64,000 bases of DNA from an uncultured Flavobacteriales bacterium. Lineage in GTDB: Bacteria > Bacteroidota > Bacteroidia > Flavobacteriales_G > Salibacteraceae. The notes beneath the pieces are model-generated. The model did no database searches, was not told where the DNA came from, and saw nothing but the letters and a program-made list of their open reading frames with translations. The stretch spans positions 620,001 through 684,000 of the forward strand of contig CALSRJ010000003.1 of the NCBI GenBank assembly GCA_943788725.1. The letters are read 5' to 3'. This document shows positions 1-8,617 of the stretch, piece after piece. A program made the position numbers and the translations under genes. Every line of letters begins with the position of its first letter. Position 1 is the first letter of the stretch.

Positions 1-55
1 GACACGCTGTTAAAACAGCTGCGAATACGATAAAAAGAAGGAGTGCCTTGCGCAT
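1..55 (-). CDS. N-terminus of a lipoprotein, cut by window edge
   Basis: Reading the minus strand from the ATG at 53-55 gives an 18-residue signal peptide, MRKALLLFIVFAAVLTAC, which ends in a lipobox (LTAC) with the cysteine as the last visible residue. The rest lies outside the window, so the function cannot be told. It is divergent from the L31 gene, with about 95 bases between the two starts. The assignment as an SPII lipoprotein rests only on this short stretch, but the hydrophobic core and cysteine are clear. Confidence 0.6.
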   Translation of the reverse strand, partial: MRKALLLFIVFAAVLTAC

Positions 56-94
56 GGATGCAAATTAACCGTCATTTTATTAAAATATTGCTGA

Positions 95-129
95 TTGAAA
101 TGATTTCTTGTAAAACCTTCATATATTTG
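95..129 (+). promoter_or_regulatory. Candidate promoter of rpmE2
   Basis: TATATTTG at 122-129 matches the Bacteroidota -7 consensus TAnnTTTG. A TTG lies at 95-97, 24 bases upstream, which is at the long end for the -33 element. The predicted transcript would start near 136, a few bases before the purine-rich GAGGAAGG that precedes the ATG at 150. Confidence 0.5.
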
Positions 130-149
130 CCGCCCCAAAAGAGGAAGGT

Positions 150-425
150 ATGAAGAAGGAAATCCATCCAGAGAATTACAGAATGGTCGTGTTCAAGGAC
201 ATGAGTAACGGCTATGAGTTTTTGTGTCGTTCTTGCACTGAGACCAAGGACACAACCAAGTTTGAAGACGGAAATGAGTATCCGTTGGTGAAGCTGGAGA
301 TCTCTTACAAATCGCACCCATTCTATACTGGTAAACTTCAGTTGGTGGACACTGCAGGACGCGTAGACAAGTTCCGCAACCGGTACAAGCGCCACATCAA
401 AGAAGAAGCAAAGAAGGAAGATTAA
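150..425 (+). CDS. rpmE2: Ribosomal protein bL31, type B
   Basis: The 91-residue protein starts [20 protein letters not shown] and contains the typical bL31 segments: the CRSCT stretch, [16 protein letters not shown], and the basic RNA-binding [11 protein letters not shown] near the end. bL31 sits on the large subunit at the inter-subunit bridge. The protein has the type B form, which lacks the four zinc-binding cysteines of type A and carries the longer middle insertion, as usual in Bacteroidota. A GAGGAAGG motif precedes the ATG. The gene is a single transcription unit with its own terminator at about 450-480. Confidence 0.96.
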   Translation: MKKEIHPENYRMVVFKDMSNGYEFLCRSCTETKDTTKFEDGNEYPLVKLEISYKSHPFYTGKLQLVDTAGRVDKFRNRYKRHIKEEAKKED

Positions 426-448
426 TCGTCTTACTTCTCTAGATATTG

Positions 449-479
449 AAAGCCTTTCGATCCGTCGGAGGGCTTTTTT
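449..479 (+). terminator. Rho-independent terminator after rpmE2
   Basis: AAGCCT at about 450 pairs with AGGGCTT at about 468-474, and the stem is followed by TTTTTT. It lies 25 bases after the L31 stop codon. Confidence 0.7.
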
Positions 480-510
480 GTTTTTAGCCCTTTCTTGTCG
501 TTTACATTTG
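478..510 (+). promoter_or_regulatory. Candidate promoter of the GlmU-like gene
   Basis: TACATTTG at 503-510 is an exact TAnnTTTG -7 element. TTG at 478-480 lies 22 bases upstream and may serve as -33. The ATG follows at 531, so the leader would be about 15 bases. Confidence 0.55.
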
Positions 511-530
511 AGGTACTTTAATCATCCAAC

Positions 531-1691
531 ATGGCCAACGTCATCCTCACCGACCATCTAGAGCGCGATCACCTCCTTCCACTAACGCATACCAGACCCG
601 TGGCGGGTATTCGCATGGGGCTATGGACCATGGCTGAGCGATGGGAGCGCTGCTGGAGCAGTGTTGTATCCTACCAGACACAAGATTATCTTTCTAAGGT
701 CTTTCCATCGGCATCGACAGGAGACAACTTCTTCGTGAACGGCGCTTTGTTTCCAACCGCTTCAGTGGTGGATCAGATCATGAACCTGAAGGAAGGCGAA
801 ACGCTCGTTGCAGAAGGAAAGTGGGTAGCAACGCGATCCTCGGAATCAACCATCCAAGCATCAACAGAAGGGAAGGAAGCGTCAGGCGAGGTGCGCATCA
901 TCCAACGTCCTTGGCATATTTTCCAATGGAATGGGTGGGCCATTGATGAGGATATGGCGTGGTTGAAACAAAATAAGACCAGTAAGGATGTGCCTTCGGG
1001 TGTCACCTTGATCGGCGATAACATTTTCTTGGAAGAAGGAGCGGAGATCATGCCTTCCATCATCAATGCGAAAGAAGGGCCGGTCTATCTCGGAAAGGAT
1101 GCGCTGATCATGGAGGGATCTCTGGTGCGCGGAAGCTTAGCGCTCATGGATCACGCACAATTGAAAATGGGAGCGAAAATCTACGGTCCCACTACCATCG
1201 GACCTCACTCGAAAGTCGGAGGGGAGGTCAACAACTGCGTGATTTTTGGGTATTCTAATAAAGGCCATGATGGGTTCATCGGCAACTCGGTGATCGGTGA
1301 ATGGTGCAACCTTGGAGCAGACACCAATACCTCCAACCTGAAGAACAACTACGCCGACGTCAAAATCTACAATTACGCACTCGGAAGAAGCGAGAGCACT
1401 GGCGGACAGTTTTGTGGACTGATGATGGGTGATCATGCCAAGGCGGGCATCAATACCATGTTCAATACGGGAACGGTTTGTGGCGTTTTTGCCAATGTAT
1501 TTGGTGGCGATTTTCCGCATCGCAAGATTCCAGATTTTGCCTGGGGAGGCGCTACGGGATTTAAAGCTTATCGATTGAAGGATGCCCTTGAGGTGGCGGA
1601 AAAGGTGATGAGTAGAAGAGACACAGCGCTTACACAGGAGTGGATTGAAGTCTACACCCACCTCAACGAGCGCTTTCCGTTCGAACGCTAG
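531..1691 (+). CDS. GlmU-like sugar nucleotidyltransferase/acetyltransferase, Bacteroidota type
   Basis: The 386-residue protein belongs to the alternative GlmU-like family found in Bacteroidota. The N-terminal half (about 1-160) resembles a reduced nucleotidyltransferase region beginning ILTDHLERDHLLPLTHTRPV. The C-terminal half (about 165-340) is a left-handed beta-helix with hexapeptide repeats, ending in the conserved stretch around ADVKIY and FPHRKIPDFAWGG. A role in making UDP-N-acetylglucosamine or a related sugar nucleotide in the cytoplasm is inferred from the family; the actual substrate is not proven. It stands between rpmE2 and lon, with its own TAnnTTTG promoter, so it is probably transcribed alone. 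Confidence 0.8.
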   Translation: MANVILTDHLERDHLLPLTHTRPVAGIRMGLWTMAERWERCWSSVVSYQTQDYLSKVFPSASTGDNFFVNGALFPTASVVDQIMNLKEGETLVAEGKWVATRSSESTIQASTEGKEASGEVRIIQRPWHIFQWNGWAIDEDMAWLKQNKTSKDVPSGVTLIGDNIFLEEGAEIMPSIINAKEGPVYLGKDALIMEGSLVRGSLALMDHAQLKMGAKIYGPTTIGPHSKVGGEVNNCVIFGYSNKGHDGFIGNSVIGEWCNLGADTNTSNLKNNYADVKIYNYALGRSESTGGQFCGLMMGDHAKAGINTMFNTGTVCGVFANVFGGDFPHRKIPDFAWGGATGFKAYRLKDALEVAEKVMSRRDTALTQEWIEVYTHLNERFPFER

Positions 1692-1803
1692 GAATCGGAC
1701 AAAAAAGCAGATGCTACTCAATGGCACATCGCTTGTCCTAGACTCAGTGAAAGAAGGAGGGAAATCATCCCTCTCAGAAGGAAAGATAATTGCGCTGTAA
1801 GCT

Positions 1804-4257
1804 ATGACTGACGAAGGATTTAAACTATCAATGCTCGAACTTTCTGGTGTCTCAGATGAGAATTCAGAGTTCATTCCACTGATGAGTTCAGAGGATGAGG
1901 AGCGGATGTACAAGGAGGAAACTCCAGATGAACTGCCATTATTACCTGTTCGAAACACGGTGCTCTTTCCAGGAGTTGTCATTCCGATTACCGTCGGCCG
2001 CGATAAGTCGATCAAACTGATCAAGGATGCATATGCCGGCGATAAGATGATTGGAGTGATTGCTCAATTAGATCAGACCAAGGAAGAACCGAGTGCCGAA
2101 CATCTTTACGAAATCGGAACCATCGCAAAGATCCTCAAGATGCTCAAGATGCCCGACGGTAGTTCTACCATCATCATCCAAGGCATGCGCAGGGTGCGCG
2201 TTCGAGAGATCACACAAGAAGATCCCTATTTTAAAGCTAAGGTGGAATCTTTCACCCAAGAAGAGGCGAAACCCGTTGAAGAGCGTTTTGGAGCCATTGT
2301 GGGCTCGATCAAAGACCTCGCGTTGCAAATCATCAACGAGTCGCCACACATTCCGTCAGAGGCGAGCATTGCGATTAAAAACATCGATAGTCCTGTCTTC
2401 CTCATCAATTTCATTTCTGCGAACATGCAGAGCCCGGTGAAGGAAAAACAAGCCTTGCTGGAGATTTCTGACTTGGAGGAGCGCGCCAACAAGTTGCTGG
2501 CACACTTGACCAAAGATTTGCAGATGCTCGAGATCAAGAACGACATCCAGAGCAAGGTGCGCAACGACATTGATCAGCAGCAGCGGGAGTACTTCTTGAG
2601 CCAACAAATGAAGACGATTCAGGAAGAGCTTGGAGGAAATCCGTCGGAGCAAGAGGTGGAAGAACTCAGGGTAAAAGGCGCCAAGAAGAAGTGGAACGCT
2701 AAGGTTTCTAAGACCTTTGACAAAGAACTGGCCAAGTTGGTGCGCATGAATCCCAGCGGGATGGAGTATTCCGTGCAATTGAACTACCTCGACACCTTCG
2801 TTGAGCTTCCTTGGGATGAGTTCAGTAAGGATAAATTCGATCTTAACAGGGCCATGCGGATTTTGGATCGTGATCACTACGGACTGACGAAAGTGAAAGA
2901 ACGCATCCTCGAGCACTTGGCGGTATTGAAACTAAAAGGGGACATGAAGTCGCCAATTCTCTGCTTCAATGGCCCTCCCGGTGTTGGAAAAACGTCGTTG
3001 GGCAAGAGCATCGCTGAAGCGTTGGGCCGTGAATATGTGCGCATGTCACTCGGAGGTCTTCGAGACGAAGCCGAGATACGGGGACACCGAAAAACGTACA
3101 TCGGAGCGCTCCCAGGACGGATCATTCAGAACATCAAGAAGGCAGGAACATCGAACCCGGTGTTCATCCTTGACGAACTGGATAAAGTGGGTAGAGATGG
3201 ACATGGTGATCCATCATCAGCGCTATTGGAAGTGCTCGACCCGGAGCAAAACGACTCCTTTTACGACAACTTCCTCGAAGAAGAGTTTGACCTTTCTAAG
3301 GTGCTCTTCATCGCAACCACCAATAACTTGGGTGCCGTGCATCCCGCACTGAGAGATCGTCTTGAGGTGATCGATCTGAGTGGATATACCGTGGAGGAAA
3401 AGATTTCCATTGCCACGAAACACTTACTTCCCAAGCAAATCAAGGAACACGGCGTGAAGAAGGGAGATGTGAAACTCTCGAAGAAGACGCTTCAGGCCAT
3501 CATTGAGGGGTATACGCGTGAGTCAGGGGTGCGTCAGCTCGACAAAAGAATTGCAGGTGTAATTCGGAAGATGGCCAAGAAGTTGGCGATGAATGAAGCA
3601 GTGGACCATCAGAACATTGAGGTGAGTGAATTAGAGGATATGCTGGGTCCCGGCTACATCAAAGAAAAGGATGTAAAGCATGAGGTTCCAGGAGTCGCCA
3701 ATGGGCTCGCGTGGACTTCAGTGGGTGGGGAAGTACTCTACATTGAAACGAGCATCACCAAAGGCAAAGGCAAATTGACGTTGACCGGAAACTTAGGAGA
3801 TGTGATGAAAGAATCTGCTGTGATTGCGATGGAATACCTCAAGGCGCACGCCGAAATGATCGATCTGGATCAGGAAGTATTCAACAATTACAACGTGCAC
3901 ATGCACGTACCAGAAGGTGCTACGCCAAAGGATGGTCCTTCAGCGGGAATCACCATGTTGAGTGCCTTGGCGTCGATTTTCACCCAACGCAAGTTCAAGA
4001 GAAATGTGGCCATGACAGGTGAAATCACGCTGCGCGGTAAGGTCTTGCCTGTGGGTGGAATCAAGGAGAAAATCCTTGCCGCCAAGCGAATGGGGTTGAC
4101 CGAAATTGTGCTGTCATCGCAGAACGAGCGTGACCTGAAGGACATTGAAGAGCAATACCTGAAAGGATTGACCTTTCATTTTGTAGACCGCATGATCGAT
4201 GTGCTCGACTATGCGTTAGACGAGAGAAGGGTCAAGAATGCCATGAAGGTGGCTTGA
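1804..4257 (+). CDS. lon: ATP-dependent Lon protease
   Basis: This is a full-length LonA of 817 residues. Order of domains: a short acidic N-terminal extension (1-40); the LON substrate-binding domain starting LPLLPVRNTVLFPGVVIPI; a coiled-coil helical region; the AAA+ module with Walker A GPPGVGKT near residue 390 and Walker B VFILDELDKV; and the C-terminal Ser/Lys protease domain with PKDGPSAG (Ser near 713) and the catalytic Lys in GGIKEK near 754. It degrades misfolded and regulatory proteins in the cytoplasm. It is preceded by 112 bases without a clear TAnnTTTG element. All key residues are present. Confidence 0.98.
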   Translation: MTDEGFKLSMLELSGVSDENSEFIPLMSSEDEERMYKEETPDELPLLPVRNTVLFPGVVIPITVGRDKSIKLIKDAYAGDKMIGVIAQLDQTKEEPSAEHLYEIGTIAKILKMLKMPDGSSTIIIQGMRRVRVREITQEDPYFKAKVESFTQEEAKPVEERFGAIVGSIKDLALQIINESPHIPSEASIAIKNIDSPVFLINFISANMQSPVKEKQALLEISDLEERANKLLAHLTKDLQMLEIKNDIQSKVRNDIDQQQREYFLSQQMKTIQEELGGNPSEQEVEELRVKGAKKKWNAKVSKTFDKELAKLVRMNPSGMEYSVQLNYLDTFVELPWDEFSKDKFDLNRAMRILDRDHYGLTKVKERILEHLAVLKLKGDMKSPILCFNGPPGVGKTSLGKSIAEALGREYVRMSLGGLRDEAEIRGHRKTYIGALPGRIIQNIKKAGTSNPVFILDELDKVGRDGHGDPSSALLEVLDPEQNDSFYDNFLEEEFDLSKVLFIATTNNLGAVHPALRDRLEVIDLSGYTVEEKISIATKHLLPKQIKEHGVKKGDVKLSKKTLQAIIEGYTRESGVRQLDKRIAGVIRKMAKKLAMNEAVDHQNIEVSELEDMLGPGYIKEKDVKHEVPGVANGLAWTSVGGEVLYIETSITKGKGKLTLTGNLGDVMKESAVIAMEYLKAHAEMIDLDQEVFNNYNVHMHVPEGATPKDGPSAGITMLSALASIFTQRKFKRNVAMTGEITLRGKVLPVGGIKEKILAAKRMGLTEIVLSSQNERDLKDIEEQYLKGLTFHFVDRMIDVLDYALDERRVKNAMKVA

Positions 4258-4277
4258 TGCGCATGAAATAAAATTGC

Positions 4278-4310
4278 TTGGAGAACGTACTTCTAGGGCA
4301 TTTACCTTTG
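4278..4310 (+). promoter_or_regulatory. Candidate promoter of porQ-cmk
   Basis: TACCTTTG at 4303-4310 matches TAnnTTTG, with TTG at 4278-4280, 22 bases upstream. It places transcription start just before the ATG at 4319 and rules out the upstream in-frame TTG at 4274 as the translation start. Confidence 0.55.
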
Positions 4311-4318
4311 AAGTATCC

Positions 4319-5365
4319 ATGAAGAGATTCCTGCTAGCCGTATTTGTATTTCTTCCGTGGGTTGTTCTGGCTCAGCCGGGACGATCAGCATTCTCTTTTA
4401 CCCAAGTACCGATTTCTCCGCTGGCATCAGCCTTGAGCGGATCTCAGGTGGCTACGTACCTGGGTGATGTTGCACAAACGGTTGATAATCCGGCATTCAT
4501 AGACAGCGCCATGCACGGTGGTGCAAGCTTGAGCTACCTCAACTACCTCAGTACGATCAATCAAGCTTCCTTGGCATACGCCCATCGCTTTGATAGCTTG
4601 GGTTTTGGATCGGCTTACTTACGCTATTTCGACTACGGCACCTTTCAAGAAATCGACGAAACCGGAATAGAACTCGGTCAGTTCAAAGCCGTTGATTACG
4701 AACTTGGAGTGAGCTTTGCGCGCTCCTACAAGCATGGCACAACCTACGGAGCGACGTTCAAACAGGTCTTTTCTAACATGTATCGCTACTTCGCATACGG
4801 CGCTGCAATCGACTTAGGAGCACATTATACATCGAAGAGTGGAAACCTAATGTTGGGCTTGACGGCTGATGATATCGGTTTGAAACTCATCGATTATACT
4901 GCTGGACACCATGAGTGGTTTCCTTACTCCCTGAATTTTGGAATCACCAAGAAGTTTGCAAAAGCACCGTTGGTATTTGCGTTTCAATACAGCGATGTTC
5001 AGCAGTGGGATTTGGCGGCGGTTGATCAGGACGCCATCGACGATGTGAAAACAGACCCGTTGACCGGTAAGGACGAGCGTTCAGTGTTTACGTTAGATAA
5101 TTTCGCACGCCACCTTTCGGCTTCTATGTTGTTTGTGCCCAACGAGAAGTTCAACCTCTTCTTAGGCTACAATTTCAGGCGGCGACTTGAACTGGCGACT
5201 TCTGAGCGTCCGGCGCTCGTAGGTTTTTCCTTTGGAGCACAGGTGAAAGTGAAACGATTTGGAATCCAATACTGTATAACGAGCTATCACCTCAGTGGAA
5301 CCTCGAATCACTTTGGAATTACCACGAATCTCAATGAATGGTATTCTAAACGGAAAGCAGGATGA
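4319..5365 (+). CDS. porQ: Type IX secretion system protein PorQ
   Basis: The 348-residue protein begins with a signal peptide (MKRFLLAVFVFLPWVVLAQ) and then reads as a PorV/PorQ-like outer-membrane beta-barrel: the NPAF segment, the SYLNYLSTINQASLAYAHRF region, and LRYFDYGTFQEIDETG, all typical of PorQ. PorQ is an outer-membrane part of the attachment complex of the type IX secretion system. The start at 4319 is chosen because of the signal peptide and the promoter immediately upstream; the open frame extends 45 bases further. Its stop overlaps the ATG of cmk by four bases, an arrangement I recall from other Bacteroidota. Confidence 0.85.
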   Translation: MKRFLLAVFVFLPWVVLAQPGRSAFSFTQVPISPLASALSGSQVATYLGDVAQTVDNPAFIDSAMHGGASLSYLNYLSTINQASLAYAHRFDSLGFGSAYLRYFDYGTFQEIDETGIELGQFKAVDYELGVSFARSYKHGTTYGATFKQVFSNMYRYFAYGAAIDLGAHYTSKSGNLMLGLTADDIGLKLIDYTAGHHEWFPYSLNFGITKKFAKAPLVFAFQYSDVQQWDLAAVDQDAIDDVKTDPLTGKDERSVFTLDNFARHLSASMLFVPNEKFNLFLGYNFRRRLELATSERPALVGFSFGAQVKVKRFGIQYCITSYHLSGTSNHFGITTNLNEWYSKRKAG

Positions 5366-6060
5366 GGAAGATCAACATCGCCATAGACGGTTATGCAGGC
5401 TGCGGCAAGAGCACGTTGGCGCGTGACTTGGCCAAGGCACTCAATTACATTTTTGTAGACAGCGGCGCCATGTATAGAGGCATAACGCTCTTTCTCTTAG
5501 AGAAGGGAGTAGATATTACTAGTAGCGCAGCCGTGGCTGAAGCTTTGGCCGAGCGGCCTGAACTGAGCTTTGCCAATGAAAACAACCACCTTTTTCTGTC
5601 AGGCAGAGAAGTGGAAGCCTTGATCCGGGGTGACCAAGCTGTAGCAAATAGCGTGAGCGATGTAGCTGCTCTCCCAGAAGTGAGAGACTACTTGAAAGTT
5701 CAACAGCAAGCATTCGTGGCAAAAAAGGGAGTAGTCATGGAAGGGCGCGACATTGGCACCGTCATCATGCCTTCAGCGGAGCTCAAACTATTCATCACTG
5801 CGTCCATCGACGAGCGAGTGAGAAGGAGGTCAAACGATCTCTTGGGTCGTGGTGAGTCGGTGGATGATGATGCGATACGAAACAACCTTCAAGAACGCGA
5901 TCGCAAAGATGCCACTCGGGCAGAAGCCCCTTTGTGCAAGGCAAAGGACGCCATAGCGTTGGATTCTACGCATTTTGATCGGGTAGGACAACTAGAAGCC
6001 GCCTTAGCCATGGCGCGGCCCCTCATCGATCCGGAGTCCCTTCTTCCTTTCATCCCCTGA
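5362..6060 (+). CDS. cmk: Cytidylate kinase
   Basis: The protein has 232 residues. It phosphorylates CMP and dCMP with ATP in the pyrimidine salvage and recycling pathway. The P-loop reads GYAGCGKST at residues 9-17, followed by VDSGAMYRG and the conserved MEGRDIGTVIMP, and the RRR lid region. The GYxxxGKST form of the P-loop is what I recall in this phylum. The ATG overlaps the stop of porQ (ATGA), so translation is probably coupled. The last 11 bases overlap the end of the convergent ispH. Confidence 0.96.
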   Translation: MRKINIAIDGYAGCGKSTLARDLAKALNYIFVDSGAMYRGITLFLLEKGVDITSSAAVAEALAERPELSFANENNHLFLSGREVEALIRGDQAVANSVSDVAALPEVRDYLKVQQQAFVAKKGVVMEGRDIGTVIMPSAELKLFITASIDERVRRRSNDLLGRGESVDDDAIRNNLQERDRKDATRAEAPLCKAKDAIALDSTHFDRVGQLEAALAMARPLIDPESLLPFIP

Positions 6061-7279
6061 TGCCAGCTTCTTCCAAGGCTGCTTGCTTGGATTTGATGTT
6101 GGGATAAAACCCCAAGAGCCGATCGATTACTGCCTCTACGACACTGTCTGGACAAGAGGCTCCGCTGGTAACAACCACCCTGAGTTTATCCTTGGCTGGT
6201 AGGTATCCATGCGTGGTTTTGTGCTCTTTATTGTGGTAGTCGAAGTGGTGGATGTCGGTTCCGCTTTCAAGTTCCTTGGCTCCATTGATGAAGTAAGTTT
6301 TAAAGCGGGTTTTGCAAAGGTCTACGAGGTGACTCGTGTTGGAACTGTTGTACCCACCTACCACGAGGGCCAGGTCTGCATCTAACTTTAGGAGCTCATA
6401 GGTAGACTGCTGGTTGTCATTGGTGGCATAGCACAAGGTATCCCTGGTATCTGCGAAATGGTCTTTTATGTTTTCCTCTCCATGTGCTTCTATCATCACG
6501 GATTGGAAATACTCTGAAATCTCATGCGTCTCGCTTGCGAGCATGGTTGTCTGGTTGATCACACCGACTTTTGAAAGGTGGTCAGAAGGGTCAAAATGCG
6601 ATGAGTAGCGGCCTTTGAAATGCAGTTCGAAATCGCTCAGGGGTCGCTTGTTGAGGATAATATCGCCGATGATGCGCGCTTCATCAATGTCTTTGATGAC
6701 CACGGATGGAGATTCCGCGGTACTGTGTGAGAAGGTAGCGCGCGTTTCCTCGTGCTTGAACTTGCCATGGATGATGATCGTGTAATCATCCTTTCCGAGC
6801 TTCCCAGCCATTTTCCACACCTTTTCTACGAATGGACAGGTGGTATTATAGGTTTGGGTTTCGATGCCTTTGTCGGCCAGAGACTGCTCGATTTCCAAGG
6901 TGGTGCCAAAGGCGGGTATGATGACTAGGTCTTCAGAGGTGACTTCATCCCAAGGCGTAAGCTGATTTCCTTCTGTATCGAGGATGAAGCCCATGCCGCG
7001 GTCTTGGAGATCTTGATTCACCACTGGGTTGTGGATCATTTGCGAGAGCATGAATATGCGCTTGCCGGGATTTTCTTCCAGCGCCTTGTAGGCAATTTCA
7101 ATCGCGTTTTCCACTCCGTAGCAGAAACCGAAATGGCGCGCTAGGACGATTTCTATGCCCCCAAAATCCACGATGGTCGGTGAGAAGTCTTTCTTACGCG
7201 GATCTTCCTTTTTACGGAAATTCTTGATGGGTCCGATAAAATCGCTTCGGTAAAAGGTTGGAATGTCAAACTGCTTCAT
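6050..7279 (-). CDS. ispH: 4-hydroxy-3-methylbut-2-enyl diphosphate reductase
   Basis: IspH/LytB performs the last step of the MEP pathway of isoprenoid synthesis, reducing HMBPP to IPP and DMAPP with a [4Fe-4S] cluster. The three cluster cysteines are visible in HFGFCYGVENA, NTTCPFV and SGASCPDSVV. The protein has 409 residues, longer than the roughly 310 of E. coli, in line with the longer form with extra N-terminal residues and insertions seen in Bacteroidota and cyanobacteria. It is convergent with cmk and overlaps it by 11 bases. The gene stands alone on the minus strand. Confidence 0.95.
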   Translation of the reverse strand: MKQFDIPTFYRSDFIGPIKNFRKKEDPRKKDFSPTIVDFGGIEIVLARHFGFCYGVENAIEIAYKALEENPGKRIFMLSQMIHNPVVNQDLQDRGMGFILDTEGNQLTPWDEVTSEDLVIIPAFGTTLEIEQSLADKGIETQTYNTTCPFVEKVWKMAGKLGKDDYTIIIHGKFKHEETRATFSHSTAESPSVVIKDIDEARIIGDIILNKRPLSDFELHFKGRYSSHFDPSDHLSKVGVINQTTMLASETHEISEYFQSVMIEAHGEENIKDHFADTRDTLCYATNDNQQSTYELLKLDADLALVVGGYNSSNTSHLVDLCKTRFKTYFINGAKELESGTDIHHFDYHNKEHKTTHGYLPAKDKLRVVVTSGASCPDSVVEAVIDRLLGFYPNIKSKQAALEEAGIRG

Positions 7280-7391
7280 GGTCCAAAGGACTAAAATTCA
7301 ATTAGGAGAACAAAGATGGGCGTATGAAGTTTTGTAAGTTGGTAGGGAAAGAAAATTTTAATTTCTTTGATTACACTTAAACCACCAAATC

Positions 7392-7772
7392 ATGAGGTTT
7401 CTTCACGGAAAGGTAAAAGCGAACAAGGGCGGAAAGATCAAAGTATCGATTTCGAGTCCAACACGCGTGCTCATTATGAATGACCGCAACTACCGACGAT
7501 ATAAAAACAATCAGACCTTCACTTATTACGGGGGGGCGAAAGAGGGACGCTATGAATTTAACGTGCCATCTACGAATATTTGGAATGTTATCGTGGAGAA
7601 GGGCACATACGCAAAACCGATTGATCTGAAAGTATCCATCGAAGTTGAAAAAGGGGTTGCAAAGACGCACTCTGTGCCTCGTTCTTTAGCGACGACCCTT
7701 GATGAGGCAGATGCTCAGCTCGATCAACAAGAAGAAGCGGTGCCCGAAGAGGATGAAGACAACGACGCATAG
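7392..7772 (+). CDS. DUF1883 domain protein
   Basis: The 126-residue protein begins MRFLHGKVKANKGGKIKVSI and contains the hallmarks of DUF1883: VLIMNDRNYRRYKNN, FTYYGGAKEGRYEFNVP and IWNVIVEKG. The last 35 residues are acidic and low-complexity, rich in Asp and Glu. The family is small and cytoplasmic, and its molecular role is not established. An AT-rich leader (TTTTAATTTCTTTGATTACA) lies upstream but without a perfect TAnnTTTG. A strong terminator follows at 7805-7830, so it is a single-gene unit. Confidence 0.75.
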   Translation: MRFLHGKVKANKGGKIKVSISSPTRVLIMNDRNYRRYKNNQTFTYYGGAKEGRYEFNVPSTNIWNVIVEKGTYAKPIDLKVSIEVEKGVAKTHSVPRSLATTLDEADAQLDQQEEAVPEEDEDNDA

Positions 7773-7804
7773 ATTATTTGCTCTTATCCAAATGATATTT
7801 TAAG

Positions 7805-7830
7805 ACCGAAGAGAATTCTTCGGTTTTTTT
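7805..7830 (+). terminator. Rho-independent terminator after DUF1883 gene
   Basis: A perfect 8-bp stem, ACCGAAGA / TCTTCGGT, with a GAAT loop, is followed by a run of T. It lies 32 bases after the stop codon. Confidence 0.9.
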
Positions 7831-8143
7831 ATGCTTTATCAACAGGTTACTTCGAATTGTCAGCTGCGGGATGCGGTTATTGGGAAAATCGGAATCCTGT
7901 TGGTACCTTTCGAACGAAGTTCTTTGATCGAGTTTGTTTCGTCTGGTAGCTTAACATAGCAATGCCAGTCAAGCAGTATTGTTACTTCGAGGTCGGACCG
8001 AAACCCTTGCGGTTCTTGGATTCATAGACATCGGATGACCGGAATGTACCATCTGCCCCAAACCTTATAAAGAGGTCTCATCAGGCTAGGCAAACAACAT
8101 TAAATAAGAAAGCCCCGAACGTCAAAGTTCGGGGCTTTTTTTT
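7831..8143 (+). ncRNA. Possible structured RNA between two + strand terminators
   Basis: This gene-free stretch starts right after one + strand terminator and ends at another (8109-8143) whose U-run is much better on the + strand than on the minus strand. No + strand coding sequence lies between. CAACAGG (7840-7846) can pair perfectly with CCTGTTG (7896-7902), AGCAAT near 7958 with ATTGTT near 7977, and ACCG with CGGT near 7997-8013. That suggests an independent transcript of up to about 300 nt. No known RNA family was recognised, and the structure is less convincing than that of the RNA at 50.5 kb. Confidence 0.35.
8109..8143. terminator. Strong terminator, mainly + strand
   Basis: AAAGCCCCGAAC pairs perfectly with GTTCGGGGCTTT around a GTCAAA loop and is followed by eight T on the + strand. 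On the minus strand the tail is CTTTCTTATTT, so it can also end the operon whose last gene stops at 8159. Confidence 0.9.
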
Positions 8144-8158
8144 GTTCTGTTGATCCAA

Positions 8159-8617
8159 TCAATACTGATCGTTCACTTCTTGTCTTGTCGGAAATTTCGT
8201 GGTAAAGTCTCCTGCTTTTCGCACCCACTTCAAGTACTTTCCGTTTCCACGGCACGCATACGCATGAAGGGTGTCGTTTTGATTCATATCCATTCGATAA
8301 AAGCACTGCCAGCGATCGTTTTCACGTTGAACACACGACATCAGGTCAACCTTTTCGTTACAGGAGTTCATCAAATCGACGGTATATTTCGCTTCGCTGA
8401 ATCCGTAATTTAAACAGGTGCCGCCCCACTTGCTGCCCACTTTTTGGATGCAGCTGTTCCAATCTTGTTGGTCAAGGGCTTCGGTAACATACGTATCGCT
8501 TACGTCATTAAAGGACTTTGCTTCGGGCGAAGCGGTGAATGCGAAAGTGATCATGATCAGCGCTGCGAACAGCGTTCCTAGAATCAATTTTTGCTTCAAA
8601 GTAGGGTCAGTTAACAT
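8159..8617 (-). CDS. Exported hypothetical protein with six cysteines
   Basis: I do not recognise this 152-residue protein. A hydrophobic segment at about 11-29 (LILGTLFAALIMITFAFTA) acts as a signal peptide or anchor. The mature part contains six cysteines (NSCIQ, GTCLN, NSCNE, MSCVQ, WQCFY, YACRG), which suggests disulfide bonds in the periplasm or outside. Its start overlaps the stop of the upstream TPR gene by seven bases, so it is translated with it. It is the last gene of a three-gene minus-strand operon of small exported proteins, ending at the terminator at 8109-8143. Confidence 0.65.
   Translation of the reverse strand: MLTDPTLKQKLILGTLFAALIMITFAFTASPEAKSFNDVSDTYVTEALDQQDWNSCIQKVGSKWGGTCLNYGFSEAKYTVDLMNSCNEKVDLMSCVQRENDRWQCFYRMDMNQNDTLHAYACRGNGKYLKWVRKAGDFTTKFPTRQEVNDQY

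Noticed and set aside
1710-1799. Short + strand frame of 29 residues between the GlmU-like gene and lon
   Set aside because: No promoter, no homologue recognised, and it fits a chance frame in a 112-base gap.
1137-2024. Minus-strand frame of 295 residues over the ends of the GlmU-like gene and lon
   Set aside because: It is the antisense of two clear genes and has Ser/Arg-rich shadow composition with no domain.
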